DNA from: Streptomyces sp. TS71-3
GTDB lineage: Bacteria; Actinomycetota; Actinomycetes; Streptomycetales; Streptomycetaceae
Assembly: GCF_018327685.1 (NCBI RefSeq)
Contig: NZ_BNEL01000001.1
Span: forward strand, 2,170,001-2,234,000
DNA: 64,000 nucleotides
Direction of reading: 5' to 3'
In this document: positions 35,318 through 43,800 of the stretch, piece by piece
Position numbering within the stretch: the stretch's first letter is position 1
Layout of the letters: every line of letters starts with the position of its first letter
Notes under the pieces: model-generated
What the model was told of the DNA's origin: nothing
The model's database searches: none
The model's input: only the letters and a program-made list of their open reading frames with translations
Program-made: the position numbers and the translations under genes

Positions 35318-36226
35318 ATGAAACTCGTCCTGCACAGATCCGTGCGGGCGGCCGGGGCGCTGGCCCTCGCCCTGGCGTTCGCCGCCGGCACCACAGGACT
35401 CGTCGGCGGCTCCACGGCCCAGGCCCAGCAGGCCACTTCGGCCTCGCTCAGCTTCAGTGGCGACGAGGGGGACTACATCAGCGGCGGCCAGTCGTACGCG
35501 TACTCGACGGACGCCCAGGACCGCCTCGACGTCTCGGCGAGCTCCGACCTCGGGCACGTCAACGTCTCGGTGAACGGCGCGCACGGCGACTGGTGGTACC
35601 TCGACCTGGCGGCGCCGTCGGGCCAGGCCCTGAAGCCGGGCACGTACGAGGGCGCGACCCGGTACCCGTTCAACGGCGCCGCGGAGCCCGGGCTCTCGCT
35701 CGACGGCAACGGCCGCGGCTGCAACACGCTCACGGGCTCCTTCACGGTCTCCAAGGCCGACTTCGGGCCCAACGGGTACGTCGAGGCCTTCGACGCCACC
35801 TACGAGCAGCACTGCGAGGGGGGCTCCGCGGCGCTGCGCGGCGAGGTGCACATCGCGAACCCGGCCCCGCCCGCCCAGCTCGGCCTGGGCGTCGACATCG
35901 CCCCCGACGGCACGGCGAGCACCCTGAACGGCAAGGCCACCGTGCACGGCACGGTCAGCTGCAACAAGCCGGTCGAGCTCACCATCGGCGGCACGGTGAC
36001 GCAGGTCAAGAAGGGCGTGCTCATCCGCGGCAACTACAGCACCACCGCGGACTGCACTCCCGGTGCCGCGGTGGCCTGGAGCGCCCAGGCCGATCCGACG
36101 GGCACCACGCCCTTCCAGAAGGGCGACGTGGAGGTCTCCGCGCAGGCGTTCGCGGCCGACCCCGACTACCCGGGCCAGAGCGTGACGGACAGCGAGACCG
36201 TCGCCGTCCACCTCGCCAAGGGCTGA
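35318..36226 (+). CDS. Secreted protein of unknown function
   Basis: 302 residues with a clear Sec signal peptide (MKLVLHRSVRAAGALALALAFAAGTTG..., cleavage probably after AQA near residue 38). The mature part shows two beta-rich halves: residues about 42-180 (GDWWYLDLAAPSGQALKPG, with a Cys pair in RGCNTL and EQHCEGG) and about 185-302 (VSCNKP / TADCTPG Cys pair). Each half looks like an Ig-like or lectin-like sandwich closed by one disulfide. No catalytic motif was recognised. GGGGGGTACTTC before the ATG is the ribosome site. Monocistronic between recG and rsmD. Confidence 0.8.
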   Translation: MKLVLHRSVRAAGALALALAFAAGTTGLVGGSTAQAQQATSASLSFSGDEGDYISGGQSYAYSTDAQDRLDVSASSDLGHVNVSVNGAHGDWWYLDLAAPSGQALKPGTYEGATRYPFNGAAEPGLSLDGNGRGCNTLTGSFTVSKADFGPNGYVEAFDATYEQHCEGGSAALRGEVHIANPAPPAQLGLGVDIAPDGTASTLNGKATVHGTVSCNKPVELTIGGTVTQVKKGVLIRGNYSTTADCTPGAAVAWSAQADPTGTTPFQKGDVEVSAQAFAADPDYPGQSVTDSETVAVHLAKG

Positions 36227-36378
36227 TCCGGCCCGCTCCGGACGGGAGGCCCCAGGGGCGGCCCCGCCACCAGGGGCCGTCCCACCCGCCGGCCGCGGCC
36301 CCGGCCGCCGGCTCCCCCGCGGAGCCCGGCGGCCGGGCCGCGGTCTCTCGCCGGCGGGGCCGAACGCCATACGACAGG

Positions 36379-36428
36379 AACGCCAGGGGCCCTGGACGGG
36401 AAAAACGCCAGGGGCCCTGGACGGGAAA
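36379..36428. repeat. Two tandem 25-bp repeats with CCAGGGGCCCTGG core
   Basis: Two exact copies of a 25-mer (AACGCCAGGGGCCCTGG then ACGGGAAA) at 36379 and 36404. Each contains a near-palindromic CCAGGG-G-CCCTGG core. They lie 86 bp before rsmD and could act as a termination hairpin for the secreted-protein gene or as a regulator site for rsmD. Confidence 0.6.
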
Positions 36429-36513
36429 CTGAGACACTGAAGGTACAGCCACCCCCACGGGCGACCCTCACAAGGGCCACCAGGGGCTCCGTACCGGACC
36501 GACAAGGACTGAC

Positions 36514-37098
36514 ATGACCCGCGTGATCGCCGGTACCGCCGGCGGGCGCCGTCTCGCCGTGCCGCCGGGCCAGGGCACCCGGCCCACCTCGGACCGGGCC
36601 CGCGAGGGACTCTTCTCCACCTGGGAGTCGCTGCGCGGGACCCTCTCCGGCGCCCGTGTGGCCGACCTGTACGCGGGCTCCGGCGCCGTCGGCCTGGAGG
36701 CGCTGTCCCGGGGCGCCGCCCACGCCCTGCTCGTGGAGCCCGACCCCAGGGCCGTGCGCACCCTGCGCGAGAACGCCAGGACCCTCGCCCTGCCGGGCGC
36801 CGAGGTCCGCGCCGCGAAGGCCGAACAGGCCGTCGCGGGAGCGCCCCCCGAGCAGCCGTACGACCTCGTCTTCCTGGACCCGCCCTACGCGCTCCCGGAC
36901 AGCGATCTTGGCGAGATCCTGGTCACACTCGCCGCCCGAGGGTGGCTCGCGGGCGAAGCCCTCGTCACCGTGGAGCGCAGCACCAGAGGCGGGGAGTTCG
37001 GGTGGCCGGCCGGCTTCGAGGCCATCAGGTCCCGGCGATACGGTGAGGGCACGTTCTGGTACGGTCGCGCCGCCTCTACGCGCCACGAAGCACCATGA
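36514..37098 (+). CDS. rsmD: 16S rRNA (guanine(966)-N(2))-methyltransferase
   Basis: 194-residue Rossmann-fold methyltransferase. RVIAGTAGGRRLAVPPG at the N-terminus, SAM motif DLYAGSGAVGLEALSRGA, catalytic VFLDPPYALPD. It methylates G966 of 16S rRNA during small-subunit assembly. GGACTGAC precedes the ATG. Its end overlaps one possible coaD start by 4 nt; the rsmD-coaD pair is conserved widely in bacteria. Confidence 0.95.
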   Translation: MTRVIAGTAGGRRLAVPPGQGTRPTSDRAREGLFSTWESLRGTLSGARVADLYAGSGAVGLEALSRGAAHALLVEPDPRAVRTLRENARTLALPGAEVRAAKAEQAVAGAPPEQPYDLVFLDPPYALPDSDLGEILVTLAARGWLAGEALVTVERSTRGGEFGWPAGFEAIRSRRYGEGTFWYGRAASTRHEAP

Positions 37099-37124
37099 CC
37101 GGACCGGAGAGCGAGGGACTTCAG

Positions 37125-37604
37125 TTGCGCCGCGCCGTCTGTCCGGGGTCGTTCGACCCCATCACCAATGGCCATCTCGACATCATCAGCCGCGCCTCCA
37201 AGCTGTACGACGAGGTGTACGTCGCGGTGATGATCAACAAGTCCAAGCAGGGACTGTTCGGCATCGACGAGCGGATCGACCTGATCCGCCAGGTCACCGC
37301 CGACTTCGGCAACGTCCAGGTGGAGGCCTTCCACGGCCTGCTCGTCGACTTCTGCAAGCAGCGGGACATCCCGGCCATCGTCAAGGGCCTGCGCGCGGTC
37401 AGCGACTTCGACTACGAGCTCCAGATGGCCCAGATGAACAACGGCCTCTCGGGCGTCGAGACGCTCTTCGTGCCCACCAACCCGACGTACAGCTTCCTGT
37501 CCTCGTCGCTGGTGAAGGAGGTGGCCACCTGGGGTGGCGACGTCTCCCACCTGCTGCCCGACGTGGTCACCGAGGCCCTGTTGCGCCGGCTGCGGGAGAA
37601 GTGA
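37125..37604 (+). CDS. coaD: Phosphopantetheine adenylyltransferase
   Basis: 159 residues from a TTG start. CoaD transfers AMP to 4'-phosphopantetheine in coenzyme A synthesis. PGSFDPITNGHLDII carries the nucleotidyltransferase (T/H)xGH motif; KGLRAVSDFDYELQMAQMN and YSFLSSSLVKEVA complete the family signature. I prefer TTG because GAGGGA lies 6 nt before it and the product then begins LRRAVCPGSFDP like other CoaD proteins. The ATG at 37095, overlapping rsmD by 4 nt, would add 10 residues. Confidence 0.95.
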   Translation: MRRAVCPGSFDPITNGHLDIISRASKLYDEVYVAVMINKSKQGLFGIDERIDLIRQVTADFGNVQVEAFHGLLVDFCKQRDIPAIVKGLRAVSDFDYELQMAQMNNGLSGVETLFVPTNPTYSFLSSSLVKEVATWGGDVSHLLPDVVTEALLRRLREK

Positions 37605-37952
37605 CGCCCACCCCCGCGCGCACGGCGGTGCGCTCGACCCCTGGCGTGCCCGGCGCTCGGGCCGGGCGGCCCTCCCCCGTGCCGCCCCATCTCCCGTCGC
37701 CTCAGCGTGCGTTGCGCCACACCCCGACGCGTCACCGACGACGCGCCGGGGGTGCCGGAACGCGCCGTATCCCCTCATCCGCCGCCCGGCGTCCGCCGAC
37801 TGGCCGTACAGTCGGTGCAGTCGTTTCGTAGTCTGTTCGCAGTCCGTGGCCGTGGACCCGCACGCGAGGACGGCCCGAGGGTTCACGGGCACCGCAATGC
37901 ACCCTTCAAGAGCGAAGGGCCCCTCCTCAGTACAGAGAATGGCGAGCACACG
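37605..37952. other. coaD to DivIVA-like gene intergenic region
   Basis: No gene supported. A 7-bp hairpin GCCCGGC-6 nt-GCCGGGC at 37648-37667 may end coaD transcription. TAGTCT near 37832 in a T-richer stretch is a possible -10 for the next gene, without a clear -35. Confidence 0.4.
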
Positions 37953-39167
37953 GTGGACGTGCAGAAGAAGCTCGATGACATCGTCGCGGCGGTCGGCAAC
38001 GCCCGGTCCATGCCCATGTCGGCCTCGTGCGTGGTCAACCGTGCCGAGCTGCTCTCCCTGCTGGAGGAGGTCAGGGCCGCCCTGCCCGGCTCCCTCGCGC
38101 AGGCCGAGGAGCTGATCGGCGGCCGCGAGCAGCTCGTCGAGCAGGCCCGCCAGGAGGCGGAGCGGATCATCGAGACGGCGCACGCCGAGCGCGGCTCGCT
38201 CCTCTCGGACACCGAGATCGCCCGCCGCTCGCAGGTGGAGGCCGAGCGCATCCTCGCCGAGGCGCGCCAGGAGGCGGAGGAGATCAAGGCGGAGGCCGAC
38301 GACTACGTCGACTCCAAGCTCGCCAACTTCGAGGTCGTCCTCACCAAGACCCTCGGCTCCGTGGGCCGCGGCCGCGAGAAGCTGCTCGGCACCGGCTCGG
38401 GCCTGGACGAGGACGGCTACGAGGACCCCGACTACGCCGAGGCCCCCGAGCGCAGCCACGACCCCGAGACCCTGCGCGAGCGGGCCGACGGCTACGTGGA
38501 CGTCAAACTCGGCGCCTTCGAGTCGGTACTCGCCAAGACCCTGGAGGCCGTCGGCCGCGGCCGCCAGAAGCTGCACGGCCGGGTGGCGAGCGACGAGCTG
38601 GGCGGCCTCGACGCCGACAGCGCCGACAACGGCCGGCACACCAGCGACGCGGACTACCTGGCCGGCCTCGCGGGCCCCTCCGCCGCGGCCGCCGCGGCTC
38701 CCGGCCAGAGCCCGGAGCAGCCCGCGGAACAGCCCCGCATCCCGCACCAGGCGGTGGCGGCGCAGCTCGCCGAGGAGGCCGCCGCCCAGCTCGCCGAGCA
38801 GGCCGTGGCCGCCCACGCGGACCCCTACCAGGCCCAGGCCCAGGACCCCGGCCAGCAGGTCTACGCCCAGCAGGATGCGTACGGCTACGCGCAGCAGGAC
38901 GCCTACGGCCAGCAGGCCGGCTACCAGCAGGACGCCTACGCGTACCAGCAGGCGTACGCCCAGCAGGACCCGTACGGCTACGCCCAGCAAGGCGGCTACG
39001 GCTACCCGCAGCAGGGCTACGACCAGGCGGCCCAGCAGCCGCACGCGGGCTACGACCCGAACCAGGGCGACGCCGCCGCCCTGGACGAGACCAGCCTCTT
39101 CGACACGAGCATGATCAGCACGGAGCAGCTCCGCCAGTACCAGGAGTCGCGCGGCTACGAGCAGTGA
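37953..39167 (+). CDS. DivIVA/SepIVA-like coiled-coil protein with Gln/Tyr-rich tail
   Basis: 404 residues. Residues 1-60 resemble the DivIVA-like N-terminus of actinobacterial SepIVA proteins (MDVQKKLDDIVAAVGNARSM, AELLSLLEEVRAALP). A long Ala/Glu/Arg coiled coil spans about 50-117. A roughly 31-residue unit is then duplicated: DDYVDSKLANFEVVLTKTLG...GREKLLG (116-146) and DGYVDVKLGAFESVLAKTLE...GRQKLHG (179-209). The C-terminal part (about 290-370) is strongly Gln/Tyr/Gly-rich with repeated QQDAYGYA. A role in polar growth or septation is inferred from the family. GTG start, with a second GTG two codons on. Precedes DUF177-rpmF-rnc. Confidence 0.82.
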   Translation: MDVQKKLDDIVAAVGNARSMPMSASCVVNRAELLSLLEEVRAALPGSLAQAEELIGGREQLVEQARQEAERIIETAHAERGSLLSDTEIARRSQVEAERILAEARQEAEEIKAEADDYVDSKLANFEVVLTKTLGSVGRGREKLLGTGSGLDEDGYEDPDYAEAPERSHDPETLRERADGYVDVKLGAFESVLAKTLEAVGRGRQKLHGRVASDELGGLDADSADNGRHTSDADYLAGLAGPSAAAAAAPGQSPEQPAEQPRIPHQAVAAQLAEEAAAQLAEQAVAAHADPYQAQAQDPGQQVYAQQDAYGYAQQDAYGQQAGYQQDAYAYQQAYAQQDPYGYAQQGGYGYPQQGYDQAAQQPHAGYDPNQGDAAALDETSLFDTSMISTEQLRQYQESRGYEQ

Positions 39168-39243
39168 CCGCATGCCCGGCCCATGCGGCTTCGGCGACGG
39201 CGGCACCGGTGGGCCGTCCCGGGTCGGCGCCCTTCCGGCCGGT

Positions 39244-39273
39244 TTGGGCCGAGCGCAAGTGGTCCAGTATCCT
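39244..39273 (+). promoter_or_regulatory. Candidate promoter of the DUF177-rpmF-rnc unit
   Basis: TTGGGC - 18 nt - TATCCT, about 170 nt before the proposed CTG start. The -10 is good, the -35 moderate. Confidence 0.4.
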
Positions 39274-39443
39274 GTCGATTCGGTCGCGCGTACGCCCGCG
39301 GTCCGGGCTGCCCGCTCGCTGAGCCTCTCACTCAACGGGTTCGCTGTCCTGATCACGGATGGCGCGGCCGGCACCCTCACCCGTTGACGTGCGGCTTCCG
39401 CCGCAGGCAGCGGAGTACCGAAGACCGGAAAGCAGGAAGAGCC

Positions 39444-40091
39444 CTGAACGCCCGCCTCGACCACCGCAAGCCCCTCGTGTTCGACACGCACGAGCTGGGC
39501 CGGCGTCCCGGTGCCATGCAGCGCGTCGCGCGCACCATCGAGGCACCCGGCGGCGACGAGGTCTTCGGCATCGGTGGCGTCGTCGCGGTGCCCCAGGGCG
39601 CCGACGTCGAGCTCGACCTCCGGCTGGAGTCGGTCATGGAGGGCGCGCTCGTGACGGGCACCGCCCACGCCATGGCCGCGGGGGAGTGCGTAAGGTGTCT
39701 GGAGCCGCTCAAGCTCACGCTCGACGCGGACTTCCAGGAGATGTTCTCGTATCCCGACCTCGACGACCGCGGGCGCCCCATGGCACGCCAGGAGGAGCCC
39801 GCCGACGACGAGGAGGAAGAGGACAGGCTCTTCGTCGAGGACGGTCTGATCGACCTCGAACCGGTGCTGCGCGATGCGGTGGTGCTCGCACTGCCGATGC
39901 AGCCGGTGTGCCGGGAGGACTGCCCGGGCCTGTGTCCCGACTGCGGGGCACGCCTGGCGGACGACCCGGACCACCACCACGATGACGCCGTCGACATCCG
40001 TTGGGCGGCACTGCAAGGACTCGCCGAGACCGTCCAGGACGGCGAGAAGGACGTGCCCCGCTCCGGCGGGGATGACTCACAGGAGAAGTAG
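39444..40091 (+). CDS. DUF177 (YceD) family protein, probable CTG start
   Basis: 215-residue DUF177/YceD protein, a family tied to 23S rRNA or L32 accumulation and almost always encoded just before rpmF, as here. Visible features: [32 protein letters not shown] and [16 protein letters not shown] with paired Cys. No ATG, GTG or TTG occurs at the expected N-terminus. The codon before AAC-GCC-CGC is CTG, 4 nt after GGAAG, so CTG is the likely start; the next GTG (39477) would remove the conserved N-terminus. The rpmF start follows after 2 nt, indicating coupling. Confidence 0.87.
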   Translation: MNARLDHRKPLVFDTHELGRRPGAMQRVARTIEAPGGDEVFGIGGVVAVPQGADVELDLRLESVMEGALVTGTAHAMAAGECVRCLEPLKLTLDADFQEMFSYPDLDDRGRPMARQEEPADDEEEEDRLFVEDGLIDLEPVLRDAVVLALPMQPVCREDCPGLCPDCGARLADDPDHHHDDAVDIRWAALQGLAETVQDGEKDVPRSGGDDSQEK

Positions 40092-40093
40092 CC

Positions 40094-40267
40094 GTGGCTG
40101 TTCCGAAGCGGAAGATGTCGCGCAGCAACACGCGCCACCGCCGGTCGCAGTGGAAGGCTGCGGTCCCCACGCTGGTGGCGTGCGAGCGCTGCCACGAGCC
40201 CAAGCTGCAGCACATCGCGTGCCCCGCTTGCGGCACCTACAACAAGCGTCAGGTCCTAGAGGTCTGA
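40094..40267 (+). CDS. rpmF: 50S ribosomal protein L32, zinc-binding form
   Basis: 57-residue L32 ([20 protein letters not shown]...). CERC and CPAC form the zinc ribbon, so it is the C+ version. GTG start with AGGAGAAGTAGCC upstream, which overlaps the end of the DUF177 gene. RNase III follows 19 nt later. The DUF177-rpmF-rnc order is conserved in actinobacteria. Confidence 0.97.
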   Translation: MAVPKRKMSRSNTRHRRSQWKAAVPTLVACERCHEPKLQHIACPACGTYNKRQVLEV

Positions 40268-40286
40268 GCGGCTGGTGAGGGGCACG

Positions 40287-41087
40287 ATGCCAGACGCCAG
40301 GAAGAACAGGCCCCGCTCCGGCGGGGACGGTCTGACGGCCTCGTCCCACGCGCTTCTGGAAGGGCGGCTCGGGTACCACCTGGAGTCCGCCCTTCTGGTG
40401 CGTGCGCTGACGCACCGCTCCTACGCCTACGAGAACGGCGGCCTGCCGACCAACGAGCGGCTGGAGTTCCTCGGGGACTCCGTGCTCGGCCTGGTCGTCA
40501 CGGACACGCTGTACCGCATCCACCCCGACCTGCCCGAGGGCCAGCTGGCCAAGCTGCGGGCCGCGGTGGTGAACTCGCGGGCTCTGGCGGAGGTGGGCCG
40601 GGGGCTCGAACTCGGTTCCTTCATCCGGCTCGGCCGGGGCGAGGAGGGCACGGGCGGCCGGGACAAGGCGTCGATCCTCGCCGACACCCTCGAAGCGGTG
40701 ATCGGCGCGGTCTACCTGGACCAGGGGCTCGACGCGGCGGGGGAGCTGGTGCACCGGCTGTTCGACCCGTTGATCGAGAAGTCCTCGAATCTGGGCGCGG
40801 GCCTGGACTGGAAGACCAGCCTCCAGGAGCTCACCGCGACCGAGGGGCTCGGCGTGCCCGAGTACCTGGTCACGGAGACCGGCCCGGACCACGAGAAGAC
40901 CTTCACTGCTGCTGCCCGCGTCGGAGGCGTCTCGTACGGCACCGGCACCGGCCGCAGCAAGAAGGAAGCGGAGCAGCAGGCGGCCGAGGCCGCCTGGCGG
41001 GCGATCCGCGAGGCCGCCGACGCGAGGGTGGCCCCTGGGGCCACGTCAGCCGAAGCACCTCCCCCGACGGACCCGACACCGGCCTGA
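40287..41087 (+). CDS. rnc: Ribonuclease III (AbsB)
   Basis: 266-residue double-strand-specific endoribonuclease for rRNA and mRNA processing. The signature [12 protein letters not shown] (about residue 52) and downstream [13 protein letters not shown] carry the metal-binding acidic residues. The C-terminal dsRNA-binding domain has the [20 protein letters not shown] end. In S. coelicolor the orthologue AbsB is a global regulator of antibiotic production. The ATG with GAGGGGCACG upstream is preferred over a GTG 12 nt earlier. A Pro/Thr-rich tail ends the protein. Confidence 0.96.
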   Translation: MPDARKNRPRSGGDGLTASSHALLEGRLGYHLESALLVRALTHRSYAYENGGLPTNERLEFLGDSVLGLVVTDTLYRIHPDLPEGQLAKLRAAVVNSRALAEVGRGLELGSFIRLGRGEEGTGGRDKASILADTLEAVIGAVYLDQGLDAAGELVHRLFDPLIEKSSNLGAGLDWKTSLQELTATEGLGVPEYLVTETGPDHEKTFTAAARVGGVSYGTGTGRSKKEAEQQAAEAAWRAIREAADARVAPGATSAEAPPPTDPTPA

Positions 41088-41092
41088 GCCCG

Positions 41093-41290
41093 GGCCACGA
41101 CGACACCGTCGGGTCGTCACCGACCCGGTGGGCGTGGTTTCGGTCGTGTCCGGACCGCCTGTCGGTGGGTGGTTGCTCGCGCGGTTCCCCGCGCCCCTGT
41201 CGGGGCGCAGCCCCGTCCTTCAGGGGCGCGGGGAACCGCGCGACGGACCACGACGACACCGTCGGGTCGCCACCGGCCCAAAGGGGCAGT
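41093..41290. repeat. Intergenic repeat mosaic, copy 3 of the GCGCGGGGAAC family
   Basis: Inverted arms GGTTGCTCGCGCGGTTCC...GCGCCCCT (41171-41198) and AGGGGCGCGGGGAACCGCGC...CCACGA (41222-41253) flank a GGGGCGCAGCCCC hairpin. On both sides lies the direct repeat CCACGACGACACCGTCGGGT (41095 and 41248). Downstream sequence GTCGCCACCGGCCCAAAGGG matches the inside of the 16.3-kb element. No gene is present. Confidence 0.65.
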
Positions 41291-41385
41291 CGGGGTCGTA
41301 TCCAGACCACCGGCACCGACCGCGGAACCCGCTTCGCGTGCCCCCGGCAGGCCAACGCGGCCCCGGCAAAGCCAAGGAGGAGAAC

Positions 41386-42300
41386 ATGCCCGAGCTCCCC
41401 GAGGTCGAGGTGGTCCGCCGCGGCCTGGCCCGGTGGGCCGCGCACCGCACCATCGCCGAAGCCGAGGTCCTCCACCCCCGCGCCATCCGCCGCCACGCCC
41501 CCGGCGCCGACGACTTCGTCCACCGCCTGAAGGGCCTGCGCTTCGACACGCCGCGGCGCCGCGGCAAGTACCTCTGGCTGCCGCTGGCGGACACCCCCTT
41601 CGCGGTCCTCGCCCACCTCGGCATGAGCGGCCAGATGCTCATCAAGCCCCACGACGCCCCCGACGAGAAGCACCTGCGCATCCGGATCCGCTTCACGGAC
41701 ACCATGGCGCCTGTCGGCGCGCCCGGTGTCGCGGAAGCCGGGGGCACCGAGCTCCGCTTCGTCGACCAGCGCACCTTCGGCGGCCTCTCGCTGCACGAGA
41801 CCACCCCCGACGGGTTGCCCGACGTCATCGCGCACATCGCCAGGGATCCGCTCGACCCGCGATTCGACGCCGATGCCTTCCACACCGCGCTGCGCGGCAG
41901 GCGGAGCACCATCAAACGTGCCCTGCTCGACCAGTCGCTGATCAGCGGAGTGGGCAACATCTACGCCGACGAGGCGCTGTGGCGGTCCAGGCTCCACTAC
42001 GAGCGGCCCACCGCCACCTTCACCCGCCCCCGCACCGCCGAACTCCTCGGCCACGTACGCGATGTGATGAACGCCGCGCTCGCCGTGGGCGGCACCAGCT
42101 TCGACAGCCTCTACGTCCATGTGAACGGCGAGTCCGGCTACTTCGACCGCTCGCTCGACGCCTACGGCCGGGAGTCCGAGCCCTGCCGCCGCTGCGCCAC
42201 GCCCATGCGCCGCCGGCCCTGGATGAACCGCTCCAGCTACTTCTGCCCCCGCTGCCAGCGCCCACCGCGCCCCGCGGCGCTCCGCCCGGCGCTGCCCTGA
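41386..42300 (+). CDS. mutM: Formamidopyrimidine-DNA glycosylase
   Basis: 304-residue Fpg/MutM base-excision repair enzyme for 8-oxoguanine. The N-terminal MPELPEVE supplies the Pro nucleophile and Glu. [11 protein letters not shown] has the conserved Lys. The H2TH region holds [18 protein letters not shown], and the C-terminal zinc finger is CRRC...[16 protein letters not shown] before the ATG. It is longer than the usual 270-290 residues because of a [12 protein letters not shown] insert near residue 107 and a short Pro-rich tail. Confidence 0.96.
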   Translation: MPELPEVEVVRRGLARWAAHRTIAEAEVLHPRAIRRHAPGADDFVHRLKGLRFDTPRRRGKYLWLPLADTPFAVLAHLGMSGQMLIKPHDAPDEKHLRIRIRFTDTMAPVGAPGVAEAGGTELRFVDQRTFGGLSLHETTPDGLPDVIAHIARDPLDPRFDADAFHTALRGRRSTIKRALLDQSLISGVGNIYADEALWRSRLHYERPTATFTRPRTAELLGHVRDVMNAALAVGGTSFDSLYVHVNGESGYFDRSLDAYGRESEPCRRCATPMRRRPWMNRSSYFCPRCQRPPRPAALRPALP

Positions 42301-42352
42301 CGCCGAAGCCGGCTCTCGGAGCAGTCCTCGGAAGCGAGAGCGGTCCGAGCCG

Positions 42353-42442
42353 GAGCAGTCCCAGGCAGGGCAGCCCAAGCGAGAGCAGTTCCAGCCAGGG
42401 CAGCCCAAGCGAGAGCAGTCCCAGGCAGGGCAGCCCCAGCCG
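42353..42442. repeat. Minisatellite: three 30-bp tandem units
   Basis: Three 30-bp units start with GAGCAGT(C/T)CCAG at 42353, 42383 and 42413, followed by a partial fourth unit that runs into the end of the CAP-domain gene. The period of 30 keeps any reading frame. The unit is not separated by spacers, so it is not CRISPR. It lies between mutM and the convergent CAP gene. Confidence 0.8.
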
Positions 42443-42451
42443 GAGCAGTCC

Positions 42452-43384
42452 TCAGAAGCCGAAGTCCTCGGTCCACCAGGGCCCGCCGGAGCCGTAGTGG
42501 ACGCCGACGCCGATGCTCTCGTACTGGCAGTTCAGGATGTTGGCGCGGTGGCCCGCGCTGTGCATCCACGAGTCCATCACCGCCGCCGCGTCCGCCTGCC
42601 CGCGGGCTATGTTCTCGCCGCCCAGATCGTGTATGCCGGCCGCCGCGGCCCGGTCCCAGGGGGAGCGGCCCTGCGGGTCCGTGTGGTCGAAGAAGCCCTC
42701 GGCGGCCATCTCCGTGCTGAAGTCGCCCGCGAGCTGCGCCAGCGCCTTGTCGGAGTGCAGCGGCTGGCAGCCCGCCTTGCCGCGCTCCTGGTTCACCAGG
42801 CTCAGTACCTGGGCCTCGGCCGCGCTCTCCTTGGACGCCGTCGTCGCGGTGGGCGCGGGCGCGGAGGCGGTCGTGGGGGCGCTCGACGGAGCCGAGCCGC
42901 CGGTGCCGTGCGTGGCCGGCGCAGGCGTGGTCCGGCCGGCCGGAGTGTGCGCGGCCGGTGTCCTGCCGGCCGTCTTCGAGGCGGCCGGGTCCCCGGACGG
43001 CGAAGGTCTCGCCGAAGGGGACGCGGCATGGCGGGTGGCACGGTCCGGGTGCGCGGTCCCGGTGCCGTCCACGCGCCCGCCGGTGCCGCCCTGGGTTTCG
43101 AGACCCGTCGGGGTGCCGGCCGAGCGCACCTGGTCCGAGCCGTCGTCACCGCCGAGGGAGTACGAGCCGCCGCCGGGCAGCACTCCCGTGGCCACCGCGA
43201 CCGCTCCCATGGCGACCGCTGCGGACACGCCCAGCAGGCCCGTGCGGACCGCGGTGGACCCGCGCCTGCGGTGCCGGTGCGCGCCGGACAGGGGCCGCTC
43301 GCCGAGGTCGGCGCCGTGAACCGTGGCGGCGGGCCCCCGGTCCGTGGTGGCGCGTCCGGCGTCGGAGCGTCGATGGCGTCCCAT
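42452..43384 (-). CDS. Secreted CAP-domain (SCP/PR1, YkwD-like) protein
   Basis: 310 residues. A His/Arg-rich N-terminus precedes a hydrophobic signal/anchor segment (STAVRTGLLGVSAAVAMGAVAVATG, about 45-69). A long Thr/Ala/Pro/Ser-rich spacer follows, then a C-terminal CAP domain (about 190-310): NQERGKAGCQPL, FFDHTDPQGRSPWDR, GGENIARGQ, HRANILNCQYESIGVGVHYG. The CAP fold conserves His/Glu residues; the function in streptomycetes is unknown, and cell-wall exposure is likely. GGAGGCGAGAAC precedes the ATG. Convergent with mutM. Confidence 0.9.
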   Translation of the reverse strand: MGRHRRSDAGRATTDRGPAATVHGADLGERPLSGAHRHRRRGSTAVRTGLLGVSAAVAMGAVAVATGVLPGGGSYSLGGDDGSDQVRSAGTPTGLETQGGTGGRVDGTGTAHPDRATRHAASPSARPSPSGDPAASKTAGRTPAAHTPAGRTTPAPATHGTGGSAPSSAPTTASAPAPTATTASKESAAEAQVLSLVNQERGKAGCQPLHSDKALAQLAGDFSTEMAAEGFFDHTDPQGRSPWDRAAAAGIHDLGGENIARGQADAAAVMDSWMHSAGHRANILNCQYESIGVGVHYGSGGPWWTEDFGF

Positions 43385-43518
43385 GTTCTCGCCTCCAGAT
43401 CCCCGCGGTTTCCATCGAAGTTTCACTCGGACGAGTGAGACGTCACGGATGGGGACGCTACCCCATGCCGGTGGCGACGGAGGTGCCCGCGGACCGATTC
43501 GGCGGTTAGCGTGCAGCC

Positions 43519-43800
43519 ATGAACGAGGACGTGCGGCTCACCGCCTGGGTACGCGGCCGGGTGCAGGGAGTGGGTTTCCGCTGGTACACACGGGCCAAGG
43601 CGAAGGAGATCGGTGGCCTGAGCGGCGTTGCCCGGAACCTGGCGGACGGCCGGGTCCAGGTCGTCGCGGAGGGCCCCCGGGACAGGGCCGAGCGGCTGCT
43701 CGAGTGGTTGCGCGGCGGCGACACGCCCGGCAGGGTCGACGGTGTCACTGAGATCTGGGACACGTCACGCGGCGGTTTCGAAGGGTTCCAGGAGGACTGA
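43519..43800 (+). CDS. acyP: Acylphosphatase
   Basis: 93-residue acylphosphatase that hydrolyses carboxyl-phosphate bonds. [16 protein letters not shown] holds the phosphate-binding loop and catalytic Arg; [16 protein letters not shown] holds the catalytic Asn. The ATG has no ribosome site but TAGCGT ends 6 nt before it, so the transcript is likely leaderless. Monocistronic. Confidence 0.94.
   Translation: MNEDVRLTAWVRGRVQGVGFRWYTRAKAKEIGGLSGVARNLADGRVQVVAEGPRDRAERLLEWLRGGDTPGRVDGVTEIWDTSRGGFEGFQED

Noticed and set aside
42353..42442. CRISPR array
   Set aside because: The units are contiguous without spacers and there are no cas genes.
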